Shown piece after piece: positions 33,138 to 41,878 of a DNA stretch of 64,000 nucleotides. Under the pieces are notes generated by a model. That model was not told the origin of the DNA. It worked only from the letters and a program-made list of their open reading frames with translations, and did no database searches. The translations under genes and the position numbers were made by a program. Location of the stretch: positions 32,016 through 96,015 of the forward strand of contig CABZRN010000002.1 in NCBI GenBank assembly GCA_902528175.1, given 5' to 3'. Source of the stretch: an uncultured Pelagibacteraceae bacterium. Its GTDB lineage: Bacteria > Pseudomonadota > Alphaproteobacteria > Pelagibacterales > Pelagibacteraceae. Numbering within the stretch: position 1 is the first letter of the stretch; every line of letters starts with the position of its first letter.

Positions 33138-34040
33138 ATGAATAATAACTTTCTTGATAAACTAACTGTGGTAATTTTAACTTATAAAACTAACGAGGAA
33201 ATATTGAATAACTGCTTAAACTCTATAGATAAAAGAGTTAAAGTAAAAATAATAGAAAATTCAAAAAATTTTGAAAATAAAGAAAAGTTTCTAAAGAAAT
33301 TTTCTAATCTTTCAATTGATTGTACAGGTGAAAATTTAGGATTTGGCAAGGGTAACAATTTTGGATTTAGACAAATAAATACAAAATATGCATTTGCATT
33401 AAGTCCAGATACAATTTTAGACAAAGATTTTTTTGAAAATATTAAAATCTATCTTAATGAAAAATTTGAATTTTCTATTTTAGGTGTCAATTTTTATGAT
33501 GAAGATATTAAAAAAAATGGTCATAGATCTTATGGATACTTTTCGAAAAATAATTTAAGGAAAGAATATAATGAAACTTTAATAGAAGTTGATTGGATAA
33601 TTGGCTGCGCTATTATCATAAATTTAGATAAATTTATTGATAAAATTGTTTTTGATGAAAATATATTTATATACTTTGAGGATTTTGATCTTTGTAAAAC
33701 TTTAATTAACAAAGGCAAAAAAATATTTGCTAGTAAAATTCTTTTTATAAAACATATTGGAAACAGCAGTTCAATTGCAATAATACCAGAGCTTAAAAGC
33801 GCATCAAATAGATTTCGTAGCTGGCATTGGAGATGGTCTGAATTTTATTTTTATAAAAAAAATTATAGTTATTTTTGTGCTTTCAGAAAATGTTTTTTTA
33901 AACTACTTAAATTTATAATTTTGATGTTTTATTTTAAGATCAGACTAAATGAAGAGGAATTTGTTAAAAATAAATATAGTTTTTTGGGTTTGTATAACTC
34001 AATTATTGGAAAAAAATCTTTCTATAGAATTGAAAATTAG
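33138..34040 (+). CDS. GT2 family glycosyltransferase (tandem paralogue)
   Basis: A 300-residue paralogue of the preceding gene, with LTVVILTYKTNEEI, KIIENSKN, ENLGFGKGNNFGF and ALSPDTILD in the same order. The C-terminal half, including RSWHWRWSEFYF, matches NWHWTWSKFYF of its neighbour. I use the ATG at 33138; a TTG at 33126 overlaps the upstream stop. The pair likely adds consecutive sugars to one surface glycan. Its stop shares bases with the convergent apt stop. Confidence 0.82.
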   Translation: MNNNFLDKLTVVILTYKTNEEILNNCLNSIDKRVKVKIIENSKNFENKEKFLKKFSNLSIDCTGENLGFGKGNNFGFRQINTKYAFALSPDTILDKDFFENIKIYLNEKFEFSILGVNFYDEDIKKNGHRSYGYFSKNNLRKEYNETLIEVDWIIGCAIIINLDKFIDKIVFDENIFIYFEDFDLCKTLINKGKKIFASKILFIKHIGNSSSIAIIPELKSASNRFRSWHWRWSEFYFYKKNYSYFCAFRKCFFKLLKFIILMFYFKIRLNEEEFVKNKYSFLGLYNSIIGKKSFYRIEN

Positions 34041-34564
34041 TGGCCAGGAAAATTAATTAAATTTTCAACCTCGTAACCAAGTTTTATTAATTTGTCACAT
34101 CCTTTTAAGTCAAATAGATTTATAACAAAAATAAAACCTGCGACTGATCCTTTAGATAAATTTATTAATTTAACAGCTGCCTCTGCTGTGCCGCCAGTTG
34201 CAATTAAATCATCAATAATTAGGACCCTTTCACCTTGATCAATAGAATCTTTATGCACCTCTATAGTTGCCTTGCCGTATTCTAATTCAAAATCAACAGA
34301 ATAAGTATCTGCGGGTAATTTATTTTTTTTTCTTAACATTATAAATGGTTTTTTAAGAGCAAAAGATACAGCTGAAGCAAATACAAAACCTCTAGACTCA
34401 ACTGCAGCAATTTTATTAAAATTAAATTTTTTTGATTTTTCAATTATTTGATTAATTGTCTCTTCAAATGCTTTTTCATCTTTAATTAAAGTTGTAATGT
34501 CTCTAAATAAAATACCTTTTTTTGGATAGTCAGGTATAGATCTTATAAACTTTTTTAAATCCAT
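34037..34564 (-). CDS. apt: Adenine phosphoribosyltransferase
   Basis: A 175-residue APRT with the IPDYPKKGILFRDITTL opening, ESRGFVFASAV, and the PRPP-binding loop VLIIDDLIATGGTAEAA. It converts adenine and PRPP to AMP. It is divergent from mtnP with only 41 bp between starts. MtnP releases adenine from methylthioadenosine, so the two genes form a logical salvage pair. Confidence 0.93.
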   Translation of the reverse strand: MDLKKFIRSIPDYPKKGILFRDITTLIKDEKAFEETINQIIEKSKKFNFNKIAAVESRGFVFASAVSFALKKPFIMLRKKNKLPADTYSVDFELEYGKATIEVHKDSIDQGERVLIIDDLIATGGTAEAAVKLINLSKGSVAGFIFVINLFDLKGCDKLIKLGYEVENLINFPGH

Positions 34565-34605
34565 TTAAATTTGCGTTATATTATTAAATAAACTATCTTT
34601 TAAAT

Positions 34606-35478
34606 ATGGCAAACAATAAATTGGCAATTATCGGCGGCAGTGGATTGTATGACATGGAAGAATTTAAAGATAGAGAGTTACTAGACTTAAAGACGCCATG
34701 GGGGATTCCCTCAGATCAAATTTTAAAAACTTATTTTAAAGGAAAAGAGGTTTATTTTTTACCAAGACATGGCAGAGGACATTTCATAAATCCATCTAAA
34801 ATTAATTTTAGAGCAAACATAGATGCCCTAAAACAATTAGGTGTTACGGATATAATTTCCGTATCAGCTGTTGGATCATTAAAAGAGGAGTTACCACCAG
34901 GAAAATTCGTAATTGTAGACCAATTTATCGATAGAACTTTTGCAAGAAATAAAACATTTTTTGATGATGAAATAGTGGCACATGTATCTATGGCTCATCC
35001 AACCTCAAATGGATTAATGAATGCATGTGAAGAAGCTGTAAAAAAAGAAAAAATTGATTATCAAAGAGGCGGAACGTACGTGGTTATGGAGGGACCTCAA
35101 TTTTCAACATTAGCTGAGTCAAATTTATATAGATCTTGGAAAGCAGATGTTATTGGCATGACAAATATGCCAGAAGCGAAATTAGCTAGAGAAGCCGAAA
35201 TAAGATACGCATCAGTTTCAATGGTTACAGATTACGATTGCTGGCACCCAAATCATAAAAATGTTGATGTTCAACAAGTAATTAAAGTTCTTTCAGGTAA
35301 CGCTGCAAAAGCAAAAAATATGATAAAGAATATTATTGATACTTTTGAAAGCCATATTGACCCTAAAGATCCTACGAATAATTGTTTAGATGTAGCAATA
35401 ATCACTGCACCTGAAAAAAGATCTCAAAAAACAAAAGAAAAACTAAAAACAGTTGCAGGTAGAGTTTTAAATAAATGA
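34606..35478 (+). CDS. mtnP: S-methyl-5'-thioadenosine phosphorylase
   Basis: A 290-residue MTAP. It has IIGGSGLYDMEEF, PRHGRGH, SAVGSL, MEGPQFSTLAES and VIGMTNMPEAKLAREAEI, followed by SMVTDYDCW. It cleaves methylthioadenosine with phosphate to adenine and methylthioribose-1-phosphate. It begins an operon with mtnA, a class II aldolase and the speDE fusion, with a 4-nt overlap to mtnA. The methylthioadenosine is made by the spermidine synthase encoded at the end of the same operon. Confidence 0.93.
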   Translation: MANNKLAIIGGSGLYDMEEFKDRELLDLKTPWGIPSDQILKTYFKGKEVYFLPRHGRGHFINPSKINFRANIDALKQLGVTDIISVSAVGSLKEELPPGKFVIVDQFIDRTFARNKTFFDDEIVAHVSMAHPTSNGLMNACEEAVKKEKIDYQRGGTYVVMEGPQFSTLAESNLYRSWKADVIGMTNMPEAKLAREAEIRYASVSMVTDYDCWHPNHKNVDVQQVIKVLSGNAAKAKNMIKNIIDTFESHIDPKDPTNNCLDVAIITAPEKRSQKTKEKLKTVAGRVLNK

Positions 35479-36545
35479 AAGTTGAAGGAAAAGAATACCG
35501 AACAATATGGTTTAAAAATAATATTGTTAAAATAATTGATCAAACAAAACTTCCACATCAATTTATAATTAAAGATCTAAAAACGGTTAAAGATGCGATA
35601 AATGCAATTAAAATAATGGAAGTTAGAGGCGCTCCTTTAATAGGGGCTACTGCAGCATATGGATTAGTTTTAGCTATTTTAGAAAATAACGACCAGTCTT
35701 TTTTAAAAAAATCAGCTGAGGATTTAATTAAATCAAGACCTACAGCAATAAATCTAAAGTGGGCAGTTAATCGGATGATGAATAAACTATCAGGTGTTAA
35801 TAGTAATAAAATTTTAGATATAGCTGCAAACGAAGCAAAAGAAATTTGTGAGGAAGATATTAAGTTTTGTGAGAATATAGGTTTAAATGGTCTTAAAATA
35901 ATCGAAGATATCTATAATAAAAAAAAAGATACAGTAAATATTCTAACTCATTGCAACGCAGGATGGCTTGCGACTATTAATTGGGGAACAGCAACTTCTC
36001 CAATATATCATGCACATAAAAAAGGTATTCCAGTTCATGTTTGGGTAGATGAAACTAGACCAAGAAATCAAGGTGCAAATCTCACTTCTTACGAGTTAAA
36101 CGAGGAAGGAATTAAAAATACAATAATCGCAGATAACACTGGTGGTATTTTAATGCAAAGAGGGGAAGTAGATATGTGTATTGTTGGAACAGATAGAACT
36201 TTAGCAAACGGTGATGTTTGTAACAAAGTTGGAACTTATTTAAAAGCATTAGCAGCCCATGATAATAATATTCCTTTTTATGTAGCTCTTCCAAGTTCTA
36301 CAATTGATTGGAATATTAAAGATCACAAAGAAATACCTATTGAGGAGAGAAATTCTGAAGAACTATCCCACATAGAAGGTTTTGATAGCAAGGGAAATTT
36401 AAAAAAGATACATATATACCCAAAGAAAAGTAAAGCAATGAATTTAGCTTTTGACGTAACTCCAGCAAAATATGTGACTGGCCTAATTACTGAAAAAGGT
36501 ATTTGTGAAGCATCTAAAAAGGGATTAAAAAAACTATTTAAATGA
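35475..36545 (+). CDS. mtnA: Methylthioribose-1-phosphate isomerase
   Basis: A 356-residue eIF2B-like isomerase. It has EVRGAPLIGATAAYG, LTHCNAGWLATINWGTA (catalytic Cys) and ETRPRNQGANLTSYEL, then MCIVGTDRTLANGDVCNKVGTY (catalytic Asp). It converts methylthioribose-1-phosphate to methylthioribulose-1-phosphate. It overlaps its neighbours by 4 nt on both sides, implying translational coupling with mtnP and the aldolase gene. Confidence 0.93.
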   Translation: MKVEGKEYRTIWFKNNIVKIIDQTKLPHQFIIKDLKTVKDAINAIKIMEVRGAPLIGATAAYGLVLAILENNDQSFLKKSAEDLIKSRPTAINLKWAVNRMMNKLSGVNSNKILDIAANEAKEICEEDIKFCENIGLNGLKIIEDIYNKKKDTVNILTHCNAGWLATINWGTATSPIYHAHKKGIPVHVWVDETRPRNQGANLTSYELNEEGIKNTIIADNTGGILMQRGEVDMCIVGTDRTLANGDVCNKVGTYLKALAAHDNNIPFYVALPSSTIDWNIKDHKEIPIEERNSEELSHIEGFDSKGNLKKIHIYPKKSKAMNLAFDVTPAKYVTGLITEKGICEASKKGLKKLFK

Positions 36546-37189
36546 AAAATTTAGAAAAAAGAAAAGAAGTAATTAAATACTCAATTAAACTTAATACTAC
36601 GAACTTATCTCCCTTAAGATCTGGAAATATTTCTGTAAGAAGTATTGAAAATAGTGTTGAGGGTTTTCTAATAACTCCTTCAGGAAAAAAATACGATACA
36701 CTTAAAGAGGAGGATATAGTTTTTGTATCTAATGATGGAAATCATGACAAAAAATTAAAACCATCATCTGAGTGGAGATTTCATAAAGATATATATTTGA
36801 AAAAACTAGATGCAAAAGCAATAGTTCATGCTCATTCTCCACACGCAACAGCTGTATCAGCACATGGTAAAGATATCCCTGCTTTTCATTACATGATAGC
36901 TTTTGCAGGTGGCAACAGTATCAAATGTGCTAATTACGCAACTTTTGGCACACAAGAACTTTCTGATAATATTATTTTTGCATTAGAAAATAGAAAAGCC
37001 TGTCTCATGTCAAATCATGGACAAGTTGCGTTTGGAGAAAATTTAGAGGGTGCTTTTGAATTAGCTGAAGAACTAGAAAATATTTGTCATCAATACATAA
37101 ATGCAATAAAGTTAGGGGAACCTAAGATTCTTTCATCAAGTGAGATGGATGTAATATTAGATAAAGTAAAAAATTATAAAAAAGGATAA
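36542..37189 (+). CDS. Class II aldolase/adducin-family protein (probable methylthioribulose-1-P aldolase, Ald2-like)
   Basis: A 215-residue class II aldolase of the FucA/AraD fold. Zinc ligands are visible in VHAHSPHA (two His) and SNHGQVAFG (His), with the ITPSG motif and Glu in the SSEWRFH segment. MtnB dehydratases share the fold. However, no mtnC, mtnD or mtnX gene is present, and the sequence reads like the fuculose-aldolase Ald2 group. Ald2 splits methylthioribulose-1-phosphate into DHAP and methylthioacetaldehyde. It starts inside the mtnA stop and ends 5 bp before speDE. MtnB activity remains the main alternative. Confidence 0.75.
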   Translation: MKNLEKRKEVIKYSIKLNTTNLSPLRSGNISVRSIENSVEGFLITPSGKKYDTLKEEDIVFVSNDGNHDKKLKPSSEWRFHKDIYLKKLDAKAIVHAHSPHATAVSAHGKDIPAFHYMIAFAGGNSIKCANYATFGTQELSDNIIFALENRKACLMSNHGQVAFGENLEGAFELAEELENICHQYINAIKLGEPKILSSSEMDVILDKVKNYKKG

Positions 37190-37194
37190 TTTTT

Positions 37195-38235
37195 ATGGCG
37201 AAAGTAGGGGAGCACGTCACTTTTGATATTATTGGAACTCAAAAAGAGTATGATCCAAAATTTTACGAGAAACTAGTATATAAAATTGCAAAGAAAGCAA
37301 AAGTAGTAGTCCTAGAAATTTCAAAATATAAATTTGAACCTCAAGGTTTTACTTTAGTGGCACTTTTAGCTGAATCTCATATTAGTTTTCATACATTTCC
37401 TGAAAAAGGAATTATAAGTTTTGATTTCTTTACTTGTGGCAAGATATCTCCATCTGTTGCATTAGAGGTTTTAAAAAAAGAGATTAAGCACACAAGAATA
37501 GTAAGGAAAGAGTTTAATAGAGATACTGTTGATTATTACGATGATATTTATAGCTCACCAGGACTTAAGAAATATTATTTGGTTAAAAATATTCTTGAGG
37601 ACTTTACATCAAAAGTAGGACAACACATTCAAATTTTAGATTTAGAGCAATTTGGTAAAGCTTTATTTATAGATAATGAATTACAGGTAGCAGAGAAAGA
37701 TGAACATCTTTACAGCTCTACTTTTGTAAATTCTGGATTGAAACTAAATCCAGACAAAATTAATTCTGCTATAATTGGAGGTGGGGATGGTGGAGTTGCA
37801 AGGGAATGTATTAATAAAGGTTTCAATTATATAGATTGGTATGAGCTTGATCCTCAAGTAGTTGATGTATGTGAAAAACATTTGAGTAAAGTTGGACAAA
37901 AAGCGACAAAAAAAAACTCTGTTAAGTGTGTATGGGGAGATGCTTTTGAAAGTATAAAAAAAGTTGAAGATAACAAATATGATAAAATTTTTGTAGATTT
38001 AAATGATGATCAATATTGTATCGACTTAGCTGCTAAAAATATTAAGTCTTTAAAAAGAATTCTAAAACCTAATGGTACAATTACTGCTCAAGTAGGTAGC
38101 CAAGACAAAAAACGAAAACAAGTTGAAAAATGGTTAAATTTATTAAGAAAAAGTTTTGGTAATTCCTCCCTAGATAGAATTTATATACCAAGTTTTGATT
38201 GTTCTTGGAATTTTGCATCATCATTAAATAAATAA
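37195..38235 (+). CDS. speDE: S-adenosylmethionine decarboxylase - spermidine synthase fusion
   Basis: A 346-residue two-domain fusion. Residues 1-115 are a prokaryotic SpeD: LLAESHISFHTFPE gives the Glu60-Ser61 autocleavage site that forms the pyruvoyl group, with His66 and Cys81 (FFTCG) also conserved. Residues 120-346 are SpeE: LQVAEKDEHLYSS, GGGDGGVAREC, YELDPQVVDVC and DKIFVDLNDD. The enzyme would decarboxylate SAM and transfer the aminopropyl group to a diamine, releasing methylthioadenosine. SpeD-SpeE fusions have been described in SAR11 and other bacteria. The usual processing should leave an internal pyruvoyl chain still fused to SpeE. Confidence 0.93.
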   Translation: MAKVGEHVTFDIIGTQKEYDPKFYEKLVYKIAKKAKVVVLEISKYKFEPQGFTLVALLAESHISFHTFPEKGIISFDFFTCGKISPSVALEVLKKEIKHTRIVRKEFNRDTVDYYDDIYSSPGLKKYYLVKNILEDFTSKVGQHIQILDLEQFGKALFIDNELQVAEKDEHLYSSTFVNSGLKLNPDKINSAIIGGGDGGVARECINKGFNYIDWYELDPQVVDVCEKHLSKVGQKATKKNSVKCVWGDAFESIKKVEDNKYDKIFVDLNDDQYCIDLAAKNIKSLKRILKPNGTITAQVGSQDKKRKQVEKWLNLLRKSFGNSSLDRIYIPSFDCSWNFASSLNK

Positions 38236-38292
38236 TTTCTTTTTTAATCAAAAAATTTGTGAAATAATTGAATTTATATATTTGGAGGAAAT

Positions 38293-39120
38293 ATGAATAT
38301 GATTAAAAAATTCAGCTTAGGATTATTGATAACTTTATTTTTATCAGTATCTGCTAATGCTGATAAAATAAGAATTGGAACTGAGGGTGCTTATCCACCA
38401 TGGAATTCTAAAGATGCTTCAGGCAAATTAATCGGATTTGAAGTTGAGTTAGCATGGACACTTTGTAGATACATCGGACAACAGTGTGAAATTGTTGAGC
38501 AAGATTGGGATGGTATGATACCTGCGCTAATAATGAGAAAATTTGATGCAATAATGGCTGGTATGTCTATTACTGATGAAAGAAAAAAAGCTATTAACTT
38601 TTCTCAAGGTTACGCGGATGAAGTAGCTTCACTAGCTGTAATGAAAGGTTCAAATCTTGAGGGTATGCAAACTTCTGAAGGAATTAATCTTACTAAAAAG
38701 TCTGGTGCTGTTAAAAAAGATTTAAAAACTATTACAGGAGCTTTGTCTGGTAAAACTGTATGTGTGCAAACAGCTACTATTCACCAAAACTTTTTAGAGT
38801 CCGGAGACGTGGGTAAAGTAAATGTCAGAACTTACAAAACTCAGGATGAAGTAAATTTAGATTTAGCATCTGGAAGATGTGACGTTGCTCTTGCTGCTGC
38901 TGTAGCATTTACTGATTATGCAGAGAAATCTAAAAAACCCGTAGTTCTTGTTGGACCTACTTTCTCAGGAGGTGCTTTTGGAAATGGCGTTGGTGTTGGA
39001 ATTAGAAAAGACGACACTGAATTGTTAAAAGCTTTCAATAGTGCAATTAATAAAGCTAAAAAAAATGGAGACATAAGCCGAATCGCAACTAAATGGTTTG
39101 GCTTCGACGCTTCAATGTAA
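38293..39120 (+). CDS. Polar amino-acid ABC transporter substrate-binding protein
   Basis: A 275-residue periplasmic binding protein with a signal peptide (about 1-23, ending ANA). It has RIGTEGAYPPWN, the LIGFEVELAWTLC motif, QDWDGMIPALIMRKFDAIMAGMSIT and a late VGVGIRKDD. These are typical of HisJ/ArgT/NocT-like proteins for basic amino acids or opines. A strong Shine-Dalgarno GGAGGAA lies at 38284-38290. A perfect stem-loop follows its stop. The exact ligand is not readable, although a link to the polyamine operon would suit ornithine or arginine. Confidence 0.88.
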   Translation: MNMIKKFSLGLLITLFLSVSANADKIRIGTEGAYPPWNSKDASGKLIGFEVELAWTLCRYIGQQCEIVEQDWDGMIPALIMRKFDAIMAGMSITDERKKAINFSQGYADEVASLAVMKGSNLEGMQTSEGINLTKKSGAVKKDLKTITGALSGKTVCVQTATIHQNFLESGDVGKVNVRTYKTQDEVNLDLASGRCDVALAAAVAFTDYAEKSKKPVVLVGPTFSGGAFGNGVGVGIRKDDTELLKAFNSAINKAKKNGDISRIATKWFGFDASM

Positions 39121-39133
39121 ATATTTAATGATT

Positions 39134-39156
39134 GGCGACTATATAATATAGTCGCC
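39134..39156 (+). terminator. Perfect stem-loop after the binding-protein gene
   Basis: A 10-bp perfect inverted repeat (39134-39143 with 39147-39156, loop TAA) is followed by TTTC. It sits in the 43-bp gap between the binding-protein stop and the permease start. It looks like a partial terminator or a 3' stabilising hairpin that raises binding-protein expression relative to the permeases. Confidence 0.8.
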
Positions 39157-39163
39157 TTTCAAT

Positions 39164-39856
39164 ATGGATCTTTTAGAATTTGGAAATACTGGTTGGGGTG
39201 ATGAACTTTTCTTCGCAACATTAATGACAGTTGCTGTTTCAATAACAGCAATGATTTTAGGTTTTTGTTTTGCTTTAATTTTTACTCCACTCAAATTATC
39301 CAAAAACAAATTTTTAAATTTTATTGGAAATTCTTACACAACGATAATTAGAGGTGTACCAGAATTATTAGTTATTTATTTATTATTCTTTGGTGGAAGC
39401 GGAGCAGTTATGTTTGTTGCTTCAATTTTTGGATATAACAAATATATTGAAATAAATGCATTCCTCACAGGCTCATTTGCAATAGGGATTATTTCAGGAG
39501 CATACTCAACAGAAGTCTTTAGAGGTGCTATTCAATCAATAGATAAAGGTCAATTTGAAGCCTCAAAAGTATTAGGTTTAAAAAAACCTGTTCATTTTTT
39601 TAAAGTGATAATGCCCCAAATGTTAAGACTTGCTGTTCCTAATTTAAGTAATGTGTGGCAAATTACTTTAAAGGACACTTCATTAATATCAGTCACAGGT
39701 TTAGTTGAAATTATGAGGCAATCTTACATTGCAGCTGGATCAACAAGAGATCCATTATTCTTTTACTCTTTTGCGGCGGTTTTATATTTACTACTAACCT
39801 TTTTAAGTATGAAATTGATAAACAAATTAGAAATTAAATATAGGAGAGGTTACTAA
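39164..39856 (+). CDS. Amino-acid ABC transporter permease (HisQ/ArtQ type)
   Basis: A 230-residue inner-membrane permease with five or so hydrophobic helices. It carries RGVPELLVIYLLFFG, typical of HisQ/OccQ proteins, and the EAA loop FEASKVLGLKKPVHFFKVIMPQ. Its start lies just downstream of the stem-loop. It is contiguous with a second permease gene. No ABC ATPase gene is adjacent. Confidence 0.88.
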   Translation: MDLLEFGNTGWGDELFFATLMTVAVSITAMILGFCFALIFTPLKLSKNKFLNFIGNSYTTIIRGVPELLVIYLLFFGGSGAVMFVASIFGYNKYIEINAFLTGSFAIGIISGAYSTEVFRGAIQSIDKGQFEASKVLGLKKPVHFFKVIMPQMLRLAVPNLSNVWQITLKDTSLISVTGLVEIMRQSYIAAGSTRDPLFFYSFAAVLYLLLTFLSMKLINKLEIKYRRGY

Positions 39857-40527
39857 TGGATTTAGATTTGATGATAAGTAGTTTTCCAAAACTTTTAAAT
39901 GCAACTCTAGTAACTTTAAAATTGTTATCTATATCACTTATGTTTGGACTTATACTTGGACTCTTTTTTGCAATTCTTAGATTAAATAAAAATATATTTT
40001 TAAATAAGTTTTCTTACTTTTATTCATATATATTTAGAGGAACCCCTCTTTTACTTCAAATATTTATTATATATTTTGGACTAGGGCAGTTAGAATTTTT
40101 AAGATCTTCTTTTTTATGGATTATTTTAAAAGAACCTTACTGGTGTGCAATAATTGCTTTTTCTTTAAATACAGGTGCTTACACATCTGAAATTTTAAGA
40201 TCAGCATTTGAAACAATAAACAAAGGTTTCATAGAAGCTGGTAATAGTCTTGGTATTTCTAAAAAAATTATATTTTATAAAATTCAAATACCTATTGCCA
40301 TAAGACAATCATTGCCTGCTTATGGAAATGAGATTATATTAATGCTTAAAGGCACATCATTAGCTAGCACGGTTACCCTTATGGATTTAACTGGAGTGGC
40401 AAAATATATAATTTCTACAACCTTTAAACCGATAGAAGTTTTTATAGTAGCAGGTGGAATTTATTTGTTTATGACCTTTATCATTCACAATTTTATTAGA
40501 TATCTTGAGAAAAAGTATAGTTATTAA
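39856..40527 (+). CDS. Amino-acid ABC transporter permease (HisM/ArtM type)
   Basis: A 223-residue permease paralogous to the previous one, with RGTPLLLQIFIIYFG, an EAA loop (IEAGNSLGISKKIIFYKIQIP) and GTSLASTVTLMDLTG. It pairs with the preceding permease to form the membrane channel. It overlaps it by one base. Its stop (TTAA) is shared with the convergent DUF6165 gene. The ATPase must be encoded elsewhere or shared with another transporter. Confidence 0.88.
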   Translation: MDLDLMISSFPKLLNATLVTLKLLSISLMFGLILGLFFAILRLNKNIFLNKFSYFYSYIFRGTPLLLQIFIIYFGLGQLEFLRSSFLWIILKEPYWCAIIAFSLNTGAYTSEILRSAFETINKGFIEAGNSLGISKKIIFYKIQIPIAIRQSLPAYGNEIILMLKGTSLASTVTLMDLTGVAKYIISTTFKPIEVFIVAGGIYLFMTFIIHNFIRYLEKKYSY

Positions 40528-40913
40528 TAAATAGTGTATTCTTTTATTTCCTTAATCTTAGAACCAGTTTGATTATTTATATCAAGTTTTATAGAAGCTC
40601 TTTTGTCATTTAAAAAATGAATATCCCTAGACAATTTTATAAATTTTTCTCCAAAATCTGAATTCTTTTCACATAATCTTTTATCATCTTCAATTACCCA
40701 CAGTTTAGAATTTATATCCTTCAAAGCATCAAACAAAACCTTCAATTTTTCATTTAGTTTTACATTATTTAACATTTGTTCCTCTAATAAATTATACTCA
40801 TCCACTATATATTTTAGTTTTTCTTTATCTTTTATTCTATCTTTTTTAATTTCTAAAATAGAAATTTTATCAAAAAGCTCACCAACAGAAACTTCAACTA
40901 GAATTTTATTCAT
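40524..40913 (-). CDS. DUF6165-type protein
   Basis: A 129-residue soluble protein opening VEVSVGELFDKISILEIKKDRI, the pattern of the DUF6165 family. It is mostly helical and highly charged. Family members often lie beside glycosyltransferase genes, and here a GT9 gene is divergent from it with a 32-bp gap. The function is unknown. Confidence 0.6.
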   Translation of the reverse strand: MNKILVEVSVGELFDKISILEIKKDRIKDKEKLKYIVDEYNLLEEQMLNNVKLNEKLKVLFDALKDINSKLWVIEDDKRLCEKNSDFGEKFIKLSRDIHFLNDKRASIKLDINNQTGSKIKEIKEYTIY

Positions 40914-40945
40914 AAAATTTTTTAATATGATAACTTGTTGAAAAT

Positions 40946-41878
40946 ATGTCTAATATATTAATCATAAAACATGGATCTTTAGGAGATATAGCTCAAGCGA
41001 GTGGTGCAATTCAAGATATTTGTGAAAATCATTCAACTGATGATATTTTTCTTTTAACCTCTAATCCCTATTTAGATCTCTTTGAGAAAAACAAATCCTT
41101 AAAAGAAATTATTTTAGATAAAAGACTTTCAAGGTTTAATTTGATTTACCTTTACAGTCTAATGAAAAAAATAAAGAAATATAAATTTAATAAGGTTTAT
41201 GACTTACAAAATTCGTCCAGAACCTCTTTTTATAAAAAAATTTTGTTTCCAAATGCAAATTTAAATACTTGGAGTTCTTCAGAGACAACTTTACCTAATG
41301 ACAAAACTAAGGAGGAATTTGACAAAAACCCTGTTCTTGAAAGGTTTAATTATCAGCTACAATCTTCTGGAATAGATACAAAACATACTATGTCGCCTGA
41401 TTTCTCCTGGAGTTGTATAGATATTGAGAAAATTATGAATGAATATAAATTATCCAATTATATATTATTATTTCCATTTTGTTCACCTCATCTAACAGTA
41501 AAGAAATGGCCGTACTTTAATAATCTAATAAATTTAATTAAAACAAAATACAAAGATCAATTTAAAATTATTACTGCTCCTGGTCCTAAAGAGATTGATG
41601 AAGCAGATCAATTCGATGCTATTAAAATTTTAGACAAAGGTGAATCGGTGAGCATTTCTCAATTATCTTCATTAGTCAAAAAGAGCAGTTTTGTTATTGC
41701 AAATGACACTGGCCCAGCTCATATGGCAGCTCATCTTAATGCAAAAGGTTTAACATTGTTTGGATCACATACAAGTGCAAAAAAAGTAAGTATAGAACGA
41801 GATAATTTTAAAGCAATTCAAGTAGGTGATTTAAATAAATTAAGTGCTGAAAAAGTTTTTGAAAAAATAAACTTATAA
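40946..41878 (+). CDS. GT9 family glycosyltransferase (heptosyltransferase-like)
   Basis: A 310-residue GT-B protein. The start ILIIKHGSLGDIAQASGAI and the late VIANDTGPAHMAAHL motif are diagnostic of glycosyltransferase family 9 (ADP-heptose:LPS heptosyltransferases). It would act on lipopolysaccharide core sugars at the inner face of the cytoplasmic membrane. The sugar donor is not readable. Its stop abuts that of the convergent GT4 gene (TTATAA). Confidence 0.85.
   Translation: MSNILIIKHGSLGDIAQASGAIQDICENHSTDDIFLLTSNPYLDLFEKNKSLKEIILDKRLSRFNLIYLYSLMKKIKKYKFNKVYDLQNSSRTSFYKKILFPNANLNTWSSSETTLPNDKTKEEFDKNPVLERFNYQLQSSGIDTKHTMSPDFSWSCIDIEKIMNEYKLSNYILLFPFCSPHLTVKKWPYFNNLINLIKTKYKDQFKIITAPGPKEIDEADQFDAIKILDKGESVSISQLSSLVKKSSFVIANDTGPAHMAAHLNAKGLTLFGSHTSAKKVSIERDNFKAIQVGDLNKLSAEKVFEKINL

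Noticed and set aside
24283..34040. Prophage or integrated element beside the tRNA
   Set aside because: No integrase, attachment-site repeat of the tRNA 3' end, or phage gene was seen; content is surface glycan and copper genes.
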